Shown here piece by piece: positions 1 through 8,329 of a DNA stretch of 33,345 bases (the first letter of the stretch is position 1; the number at the start of each line of letters is the position of its first letter). The stretch lies in NCBI GenBank assembly GCA_004553545.1, contig SFLD01000017.1, positions 1 to 33,345 on the forward strand. The letters are read 5' to 3'. The position numbers were made by a program, and so were the translations under genes. Source of the DNA: Clostridiales bacterium (lineage in GTDB: Bacteria; Bacillota; Clostridia; Oscillospirales; Oscillospiraceae). The notes beneath the pieces were generated by a model, which made no database searches, had not been told where the DNA came from, and worked only from the letters and a program-made list of their open reading frames with translations.

Positions 1-1
1 G

Positions 2-1006
2 CTGAAGGACGAGGAGAAAATTTCCGGCGAGGACTGCCGGGAGGGCCTCACCTGCGTCATCTCCGTGAAGCTGACGGACGCCCAGTTCGAGGGCCAGACC
101 AAGGCCAAGCTGGGCAACAGCGAGATCCGGACGCTCGTCAATAACATCGTCTCCGACAAGCTGGAGGCCTTTCTGGAGGAGAACCCCCAGGTGGGGCGGA
201 TGATCCTGGACAAGGCGCTGATGGCGAACCGGGCACGGGAGGCCGCGAAGAAGGCCCGGGAGTCCATCCGGCGCAAGAGCGCTCTCGGCGGCGCCGCCAT
301 GCCGGACAAGCTCCGGGACTGCAACGAGAATAACCCGGAGCTGACGGAAATCTATATCGTCGAGGGCGACTCCGCAGGCGGCTCCGCCACCCAGGGGCGG
401 GACTCCCGCTTCCAGGCCATCCTTCCCCTCTGGGGCAAGATGCTGAACGTGGAGAAGGTCCGCTCCGACAAGGTCTACGGCAACGACAAGCTGCAGCCCG
501 TCATCACGGCCCTGGGCGCGGGCATCGGGGAGGAGTTCGACCCCGCGAAGCTCCGCTATCACAAGGTCATCATCATGGCGGATGCCGACGTGGACGGCGC
601 CCACATCCGGACGCTGCTGCTGACCTTCTTCTTCCGCTTCATGCGGCCCCTCATCGAGCAGGGGTATGTGTACTCCGCCGTGCCGCCGCTTTTCAAGCTG
701 ACCCGGGGCAAGACCACGCGGGTGGCCTACTCCGAGCCGGAGCGGGACGCGGTCAGCGCCGAGATGCGGGGCGGGAACCCCAACGTGAAGATCGACATCT
801 CCCGCTTCAAGGGTCTCGGTGAGATGAACCCCCACGAGCTCTGGGAGACCACCATGGACCCGGAGAAGCGGACATTGCGCCGCATCACCCTGGACGACGC
901 TGTGGCGGCGGACGAGACCTTCACCATCCTCATGGGCGAGAAGGTGGAGCCCCGGAGGGACTTCATCGAGCGGCGGGCCAAGTACGCCGTGAATTTGGAT
1001 TATTGA
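2..1006 (+). CDS. gyrB: DNA gyrase subunit B, C-terminal part (5' end outside window)
   Basis: GyrB is the ATPase/TOPRIM subunit of DNA gyrase, which introduces negative supercoils. The reading frame is open from the first codon of the window, so only the last 334 residues are present. The TOPRIM signature EGDSAGGSA begins at 362 (metal-binding/catalytic Glu), followed by the DADVDGAHIR acidic motif at 581-610 and the late KGLGEMNP motif, all in GyrB order. The ATPase domain lies upstream of the window. The stop at 1004-1006 is followed within 20 bp by a strong Shine-Dalgarno and the dinD start, so the genes look co-transcribed. ParE is the alternative, but adjacency to a gyrA-type gene favours GyrB. 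Confidence 0.95.
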   Translation: MKDEEKISGEDCREGLTCVISVKLTDAQFEGQTKAKLGNSEIRTLVNNIVSDKLEAFLEENPQVGRMILDKALMANRAREAAKKARESIRRKSALGGAAMPDKLRDCNENNPELTEIYIVEGDSAGGSATQGRDSRFQAILPLWGKMLNVEKVRSDKVYGNDKLQPVITALGAGIGEEFDPAKLRYHKVIIMADADVDGAHIRTLLLTFFFRFMRPLIEQGYVYSAVPPLFKLTRGKTTRVAYSEPERDAVSAEMRGGNPNVKIDISRFKGLGEMNPHELWETTMDPEKRTLRRITLDDAVAADETFTILMGEKVEPRRDFIERRAKYAVNLDY

Positions 1007-1024
1007 CGGGAGAGGAGGACAGCT

Positions 1025-1894
1025 GTGGATCGGAAACGGATATCCGCTTTGACGGAACAGCTCAATACTCTCTCCAAAGAGAACCAGCAGGTGGAATACT
1101 GGCTGGCAAGGGAATTGCAGCACTGCCTGGGCTACCGGACCTGGGAGAACTTTGAGGCGGTCATCCTCCGGGCCATGGTGTCCGCGGAAACGGCGGGCGC
1201 TGCCGTGGAAGATCATTTTCGTGAGGTCACGAAATTGATCATGATCGGAAAGGGCGGACAGCGTCCGGTACCTGACTATATGCTGACCCGGTACGCCTGC
1301 TACCTCATCGCCCAGAACGGCGATCCCAGGAAGGAAGAGATTGCCTTTGCCCAAAGCTATTTTGCCGTGTCGGCCCGGACGCTGGAAGTGGTGGAGGAGC
1401 GAATCGCCTACATGGAGCGGCTGGAGGCACGTGACAGACTGCGGGCCTCTGAGAAACGGCTTTCCCAGAACATCTATGAGCGGGATGTGGACGAGAAGGG
1501 CTTTGGCCGCATCCGCTCCCAGGGGGATCAGGCCCTTTTCGGAGGGCGGACGACCCAGCAGATGAAGGATCAATACGGCATCAAGAGCGGTCCGCTGGCG
1601 GATCACCTCCCTACGCTGACCATTGCCGCCAAAAACCTGGCGACGGAAATGACCAACTACAATGTGGAGGAGAAGGACCTCCGCGGGGAGGGCTCCATTA
1701 CCAGGGAGCATGTGCAGAATAACAGCAGCGTCCGTGCGATGCTGGGAGAGCGGGGTATCCACCCGGAGGACCTGCCCCCGGCAGAGAGCATCAAGAAATT
1801 GGAGCGCAGAGTAAAAAAACAGGAACAGGCGATCCTGGAGCAGGCAGGCAGACTGCCGGAGGACGGGACGCCGGATGGCAAGGAGACGGAATAA
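1025..1894 (+). CDS. dinD: DinD-family DNA-damage-inducible protein
   Basis: This 289-residue protein matches the DinD family from memory: an N-terminal ARELQHCLGYRTWENF segment (Bro-N/KilA-like, residues about 28-43), then a DYMLTRYACYLIAQNGDP block (about 84-101), and a C-terminal part ending in PEDLPP and a helical region. E. coli DinD is SOS-induced and antagonises RecA filaments; that role is not proven here. The start is GTG, preceded by GAGAGGAGGAC with good spacing. It lies 18 bp after gyrB and its stop is one base before the gyrA ATG, so the gyrA ribosome site lies inside dinD. Codon use (ATT, AAA, TTT, AGG) is visibly more AT-rich than in the flanking gyrase genes, suggesting a later insertion. 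No LexA-like box or promoter is evident in the 18-bp gap. Confidence 0.85.
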   Translation: MDRKRISALTEQLNTLSKENQQVEYWLARELQHCLGYRTWENFEAVILRAMVSAETAGAAVEDHFREVTKLIMIGKGGQRPVPDYMLTRYACYLIAQNGDPRKEEIAFAQSYFAVSARTLEVVEERIAYMERLEARDRLRASEKRLSQNIYERDVDEKGFGRIRSQGDQALFGGRTTQQMKDQYGIKSGPLADHLPTLTIAAKNLATEMTNYNVEEKDLRGEGSITREHVQNNSSVRAMLGERGIHPEDLPPAESIKKLERRVKKQEQAILEQAGRLPEDGTPDGKETE

Positions 1895-1895
1895 C

Positions 1896-4406
<2,511 letters not shown>

Positions 4407-4430
4407 GTGAGCCGCCCCCTGTGGGGGCAT

Positions 4431-4459
4431 CCCGTAGGGCACGACGACCCGGCGTGCCG
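4431..4459 (+). repeat. CCCGTAGGGC-type hairpin repeat
   Basis: A 29-bp element starting CCCGTAGGGCACGACG that can fold with a GGCACG/CGTGCC stem. It recurs in the opposite orientation at 29161-29189 with one mismatch in 29 bases. It lies 25 bp after the gyrA stop. Confidence 0.75.
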
Positions 4460-4513
4460 CCGCAGGTTCCCGCCCTGGCGGGCGGGGGAGCCGCCGACGA
4501 AGGTCGGCGGCTT

Positions 4514-4555
4514 GCGAGGGGATATTCTTTTCAAATCAAAAGAATATCCCCTCGC
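4514..4555. repeat. Perfect 18-bp inverted repeat, 6-base loop
   Basis: Arms 4514-4531 and 4538-4555 are perfect reverse complements (GCGAGGGGATATTCTTTT and its complement) around loop CAAATC. It has no T-tract after it, so it is not a typical intrinsic terminator. It could stabilise the gyrA mRNA 3' end or be the end of a lost or nonautonomous element. Confidence 0.8.
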
Positions 4556-4727
4556 GCTTCCCAAGAAAGATTCCCGGGGGGATGGCGTCGTCACAAGCTT
4601 CATATCCCTCGCCGCCGCCAAAAGGGCACCGGCTCACTCATTCCGCTGCTCCTCCTTTTCCCACCGCAAACGCTGCGCTGGTTTGCGGCGGGAGCCCTGT
4701 TTTTCCCCCGGGACCCCCTTGAAACGA

Positions 4728-4753
4728 CCAAAGGGGGCTGCGGCCCCCTTTGG
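4728..4753. repeat. CCAAAGGGGGC / GCCCCCTTTGG hairpin
   Basis: Perfect 11-bp stem around the loop TGCG. The AAGGGGGCTGCGGCC form resembles a dispersed clostridial intergenic hairpin, but I see only one copy in this window. Confidence 0.6.
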
Positions 4754-4902
4754 AAACCCCTGTTCGGAGACGGGCGGGGGTGTTTTTTTACGTTGGGACG
4801 GGGGGCGGGGTGCCTGCGGTCATGCAGGGCGTTTTGGGTTGTGGGAGACGAGGTTTGGGGTGGCCTGGTAGATCTCGAAGCGGTCTTGGGTGTTCGTCGA
4901 CT

Positions 4903-5319
4903 GTAGGGGCGGGGCTCTGCCCCCGCCCGGTTTTCAGGGGTTGATGAAGGCTGCAATTGAATCTGTAGGGGCCGACCTGTGTGTCGGCCCGTGGGCGGGT
5001 CACGCGAAGAGGGGGCGGGCGGACACATAGGTCCGCCCCTACACGGGGTGGGGGAGGCGTTTGGGAACCAACGGGAATTGGCGCGGAACGATGCCTTCCC
5101 CAGCGGGCCGAGCAGCCTGGCGGCGGGGTGTGGTCACCCCGCCCTACGGGTGCAACGCAGGTGGTGCCTGGCAGCGGGCCGATGTACCTAAGGCATGGCT
5201 TCCGCCGACCAAATTTCGTGCCGAAATTTTGGGCGTCAGCCATAGGCATCGGCCCCTACGGGGAGACGGGGAAGTCTCAGCAAACACCCGGGCCAGCGGC
5301 GCACAGCGGAGCGTCTGCG
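4903..5319 (+). repeat. Composite intergenic repeat, copy A
   Basis: Six modules occur here in the same order and orientation as in copy B (28816-29247). Three are 26-bp GTAGGGGC hairpins at 4903-4928 (+), 4965-4990 (+) and 5017-5042 (-). Then comes a GGAACCAACGGG block at 5064-5090. A 64-bp module at 5197-5260 contains the palindrome AAATTTCG/CGAAATTT. The last is AGCGGCGCACAGCGGAGCG at 5295-5319. Spacers between modules differ between copies while the modules are nearly identical. Confidence 0.85.
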
Positions 5320-5421
5320 GCGCGGTCGCAAGGGATGGGTGGTTTTGCGGGGAAAATTCGCCTGGGCGAAAATTTTGGTGGGTTTTTCTTGCTCTGGGGG
5401 GCAAAATATCCCGGAAAAGCC

Positions 5422-5450
5422 TTGCAATCCCAGAAAAAGTATGATATCCT
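5422..5450 (+). promoter_or_regulatory. Candidate sigma-A promoter for the rimP-ribF operon
   Basis: TTGCAA at 5422-5427 and TATCCT at 5445-5450 are separated by 17 bases. It sits in an AT-richer island at the end of the repeat region, about 110 bp before the rimP start. Each box matches consensus at four of six positions. Confidence 0.5.
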
Positions 5451-5478
5451 TGCATCGTAAGTTAGAGTAGGAATGTGG

Positions 5479-5504
5479 GAGTGGGCCTTGGGTCCGCTCT
5501 TTTT
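5479..5504 (+). terminator. Terminator-like hairpin in the rimP leader
   Basis: GAGTGGGCC (5479-5487) can pair with GGTCCGCTC (5491-5499) through nine pairs including two G-U, followed directly by TTTTT (5500-5504). It lies downstream of the candidate promoter and upstream of the rimP start, so it could act as an attenuator of the whole operon. A small CCGCC/GGCGG stem with a TTCC loop (5527-5540) follows just ahead of the ribosome site. Confidence 0.55.
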
Positions 5505-5559
5505 CATGACCATTTTGGAACACTCACCGCCTTCCGGCGGCGGGGAAAGGAGCGATCCC

Positions 5560-6021
5560 TTGAAAAAGATCACCGAGCTCGTGGCCGAGCTGGCCGCGCC
5601 CGCCGTGGAAGAGGCGGGCTGCTCCCTCTGGGACGTGGAGTACGTCCGGGAGGGCGGCACCTGGTACCTTCGGATCTACATCGACAAGCCCGGCGGGGTG
5701 GACATCCTGGACTGCGAGACCGTCAGCCGGGCCGTGGAGCCCCTGCTGGACGAGGCCGACCCCATCCAGGGGAGCTACACCTTTGAGGTCTCCTCCGCCG
5801 GGGCGGAGCGGGCGCTGAAGCGGCTCTCCGACTTCGCCCAGTTCATGGGCAGCCCCGTCACCGTGAAGACCTATCAGGCGAGGAACGGCCGGAAGGAGTT
5901 CGCCGGGACATTGGCAGGCTTCGACGAGGCCAGCGGCGACGTGACCGTCACCGTCGGGAAGGAGACCATGGTCTTCCCCAAGAGCGAGACCGCCCTGGTC
6001 CGGCTGCGGGTGGAATTCTGA
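5560..6021 (+). CDS. rimP: Ribosome maturation factor RimP
   Basis: RimP assists late assembly of the 30S ribosomal subunit. The 153-residue protein has the family features WDVEYVREGGTWYLRIYIDK and LDCETVSRAVEPLLDE near the N terminus, and a C-terminal SH3-like domain. The start chosen is TTG at 5560 because AAAGGAG at 5546-5552 is 7 bases upstream and the product starts MKKITELV. An in-frame ATG at 5473 would run through the leader hairpin and give an alien N terminus. It is the first gene of the nusA operon; nusA follows after 40 bp. Confidence 0.93.
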   Translation: MKKITELVAELAAPAVEEAGCSLWDVEYVREGGTWYLRIYIDKPGGVDILDCETVSRAVEPLLDEADPIQGSYTFEVSSAGAERALKRLSDFAQFMGSPVTVKTYQARNGRKEFAGTLAGFDEASGDVTVTVGKETMVFPKSETALVRLRVEF

Positions 6022-6061
6022 AACACGAAAACCTGATGATACGATAAAGGAGTCAAAGGCA

Positions 6062-7174
6062 ATGGCAGCGAGAGGCAAGAAGCAGAAGAAAGAACCCGCC
6101 GGCATGAACTGCGCCGAGATCTTCGCGGCGCTGGCGATGCTGGAGAAGGAGCGGGGCATCCCCCAGTCCTTCATGATGGATAAGATCATCCAGGCCCTGA
6201 CCACCGCCTATAAGCGGGACCACAGCGACGTGGAGAACGTCATCGTGGACGTGGACGAGGAGCACCAGACCCTGAAGATGTACGTCCAGAAGAACGTGGT
6301 GGACGAGGAGGACTACGTCGATCCCCCCAACGAGATGACGCTGGAGGAGGCCAAGGCCCTCTCCGCCAAGTACGAGATCGGCGACACCGTCAACATCCCC
6401 GTGGACAACGTGGAGTTCGGCCGCATCGCCGCCGGCAACGGCAAGCAGGTCATCATCCAGGGCCTGCGGGAGGCCGAGCGCGGCATGATCTATGACGAGT
6501 TCAACTCCAAGCAGCACGAGATCCTCACCGGCACCGTGATGCGCATCGATCCCCGCACCGGGAACGCAACGCTGCAGATCGGCAGCGGCACGGACGCCAC
6601 CGAGGCCGTCCTCACCGTGGGCGAGCAGGTCCGGGGCGAGGAGCTGGTGGAAGGCATGCGGCTGAAGGTCTATGTGGTGGAGGTCCGGCGCAATACCCGG
6701 GGTCCCCAGATCATCATTTCCCGGACCCATCCGGGCCTTGTCAAGCGGCTCTTTGAGCTGGAGGTGCCGGAGATCTACGACGGTACCGTGGAGATCCGCT
6801 CCATCGCCCGGGAGGCGGGCAGCCGCACCAAGATGGCGGTCTGGAGCAACGAGCCCGAGGTGGACCCCATCGGCGCCTGCGTGGGCCCCAAGGGCCAGCG
6901 GGTGGAGACCATCGTCCAGGAGCTCCGGGGCGAGAAGATCGACATCGTCAAGTGGAGCGAGGACCCCGCCGAGTTCGTAGCCGCCGCCCTGGCCCCCGCG
7001 GATGTCATCAGCGTGGAGACCGGCAGCGAGGGCAAGAGCTGCCGCGTCCGGGTGCCGGACGACCAGCTGAGCCTCGCCATCGGCAAGGAGGGCCAGAATG
7101 CCCGTCTCGCCGCGCGGCTCACCGGCTGCAAGATCGACATCAAGCCCGAGAGCTGGACCGGCGAGGAGGAGTAA
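6062..7174 (+). CDS. nusA: Transcription termination/antitermination factor NusA
   Basis: NusA binds RNA polymerase and controls pausing, termination and antitermination. The 370-residue protein has the expected order: N-terminal polymerase-binding domain (to about residue 130), an S1 domain beginning near TGTVMRIDPRTGNATLQI, and two KH domains with GACVGPKGQRV and AIGKEGQNARLAARL. It lacks the proteobacterial C-terminal acidic repeats, as is usual for Firmicutes. The ribosome site AAAGGAG is at 6046-6052. If the leader hairpin is a real attenuator, NusA is a plausible feedback factor. Confidence 0.97.
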   Translation: MAARGKKQKKEPAGMNCAEIFAALAMLEKERGIPQSFMMDKIIQALTTAYKRDHSDVENVIVDVDEEHQTLKMYVQKNVVDEEDYVDPPNEMTLEEAKALSAKYEIGDTVNIPVDNVEFGRIAAGNGKQVIIQGLREAERGMIYDEFNSKQHEILTGTVMRIDPRTGNATLQIGSGTDATEAVLTVGEQVRGEELVEGMRLKVYVVEVRRNTRGPQIIISRTHPGLVKRLFELEVPEIYDGTVEIRSIAREAGSRTKMAVWSNEPEVDPIGACVGPKGQRVETIVQELRGEKIDIVKWSEDPAEFVAAALAPADVISVETGSEGKSCRVRVPDDQLSLAIGKEGQNARLAARLTGCKIDIKPESWTGEEE

Positions 7175-7210
7175 GCCTCTCCCCCATCTGAGAGAAAGCG
7201 AGGCAGTCCC

Positions 7211-7483
7211 ATGCAGAAAGTGAAGAAGATCCCCCAGCGCCAGTGCGTGGGCTGCCGGGAGATGAAGGACAAGAAGAGTCTCATCCGGGTGGTCCGCTCG
7301 GCGGAGGGCAAGGTGTCCCTGGACTTCGGCGGAAGAGCGCCGGGGCGGGGGGCCTACGTCTGCCACAGCGTGGACTGCCTGAAGAAGGCGCGCAAGTCCC
7401 GGGCGCTGGAGCGGGCGTTCTCCGCCCCCATCCCCGAGGAGGTCTACGACGCGCTGGAGAAGGAAATGGAGGGAGAGACATGA
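7211..7483 (+). CDS. rnpM: RNase P modulator RnpM (YlxR family)
   Basis: This 90-residue YlxR-family protein has the diagnostic PQRQCVGCREMKDKKSLIRVVR at residues 8-29, then GRGAYVC and the second cysteine of the family. YlxR (renamed RnpM) binds RNase P RNA and modulates its activity in B. subtilis; the role here is by homology. The ribosome site is weak (CGAGG, 7 bases upstream). The stop codon overlaps the next start as ATGA, so translation of the two genes is probably coupled. Confidence 0.93.
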   Translation: MQKVKKIPQRQCVGCREMKDKKSLIRVVRSAEGKVSLDFGGRAPGRGAYVCHSVDCLKKARKSRALERAFSAPIPEEVYDALEKEMEGET

Positions 7484-8268
7484 TGGACCCCATCCTTTCC
7501 ATGATCGGCATCTGCCGCAAGGCGGGAAAGATCGAGGCCGGCGAGGAGCCGGTGGACGCCGCCGTCCGGGCGCGGGACGCAAGACTCCTGCTGCTGGCGG
7601 CGGACGCGGCGGACAACACCGCCCGCCGCTGCGCCCACTTCGCAGAGGTCGGCCAGTGCCTGTGGCTGCGGGTCCCGGAGAGCAAGTATGAGCTGGGCAG
7701 GGCTCTGGGCCGGGGGAGCTGCGCGGTGCTGGCCATCACGGACACGGGCCTTGCCCTCGCCGTTGCCCAGCGGCTGGCGGAGCACGATCCCGCGAAGTAT
7801 GACGAGGCCGTGGCGAACCTCCAGGTGAAGGCCCAGCGGGCCCGGGAGCGGCAGGAGGAGCAGCTGCGGCACGAGAAAAACCTCCGCCAGGGGAAGCGCC
7901 GGGAGAAGAGCCCGCCGCCCCCGCCGGAGGAGACGCCCCCCAAGGGCTGGGAGGGAGACCGTCCCCCCGCCCCCGGCAAGCGGCCCGGAGGACCCGGAAA
8001 GGGTCCCGGCGGTTCCCGGAAGGGACCGGACGGACCCCGGAAGGGTCCCGGAAGACCCGGTACGGGACCCCGGAAGGGTCCCGGCGGGGCCGGAAGAGGA
8101 CCCGGAAAGGGCCCGGACGACCGGGGACCGGGCTACCGTCCCTCCAAGAAGGAGCGGCGGCACGCCGAGGTCAACGCCCGCTATGCCCACGCCCGCCCCG
8201 TGAAGCGGGGCAAGGGCAGCAAGCCGGGCGGAGGCAGGCCCGGCAGCGGCAAGGGTCCCAAGGTCTGA
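7480..8268 (+). CDS. L7Ae/YlxQ-family RNA-binding protein with long Gly/Pro/basic tail
   Basis: The first about 105 residues are an L7Ae/L30e/S12e/Gadd45-type domain as in YlxQ (RplGA): SMIGICRKAGKIEAGEE, LLLLAADAADNTARR and a hydrophobic ITDTGLALAVAQRL helix. Such proteins bind kink-turn RNA and are normally about 100 residues. Here 262 residues are encoded: after a charged helical linker (about 105-140) there is a tail of about 120 residues made of PGKGPGG, RKGPDGP and GTGPRKG units, ending KPGGGRPGSGKGPKV. The start at 7480 has GGAGG at 7468-7472 and overlaps the rnpM stop. A second ATG follows at 7483. The tail is in frame with no sign of a frameshift and looks like a disordered, positively charged RNA-binding extension. 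Confidence 0.85.
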   Translation: MMDPILSMIGICRKAGKIEAGEEPVDAAVRARDARLLLLAADAADNTARRCAHFAEVGQCLWLRVPESKYELGRALGRGSCAVLAITDTGLALAVAQRLAEHDPAKYDEAVANLQVKAQRARERQEEQLRHEKNLRQGKRREKSPPPPPEETPPKGWEGDRPPAPGKRPGGPGKGPGGSRKGPDGPRKGPGRPGTGPRKGPGGAGRGPGKGPDDRGPGYRPSKKERRHAEVNARYAHARPVKRGKGSKPGGGRPGSGKGPKV

Positions 8269-8329
8269 GCGCAGATCCCATTGAAAATTCCCCCTTCCTC
8301 CGGGCAGGGTTGCAACGAGGTGGCTTCAT

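Larger units (their letters stand above)
4407..5421. other. Gene-free repeat-rich spacer between gyrA and rimP
   Basis: About 1 kb without a recognisable gene. The open frames crossing it are low-complexity translations of GC-rich hairpins and lack plausible ribosome sites or known domains. It holds the hairpins and repeat modules listed separately, and further perfect small stems: AGCCGCCGAC/GTCGGCGGCT at 4489-4512, and CCGCAAAC/GTTTGCGG near 4665-4689. Several modules recur at 28.8-29.3 kb. Confidence 0.8.

Noticed and set aside
4826..4892. Minus-strand peptide DRFEIYQATPNLVSHNPKR in the repeat region
   Set aside because: The RFEIYQ stretch faintly recalls YodL-type small domains, but it is very short, has no start or ribosome site, and may be chance.
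4903..5042. CRISPR-like array
   Set aside because: The units are palindromic hairpins of 26 bp in mixed orientation with irregular spacers, and no cas genes are present.
4407..5460. Several 100-160 codon frames in the gyrA-rimP spacer
   Set aside because: They translate hairpin repeats into Gly/Arg/Pro/Ala runs, begin without ribosome sites and change frame between repeat copies.
5473..5559. Longer rimP start at 5473
   Set aside because: It would place the leader hairpin and T-tract inside the gene and give an N terminus unlike RimP; the TTG at 5560 has the ribosome site.
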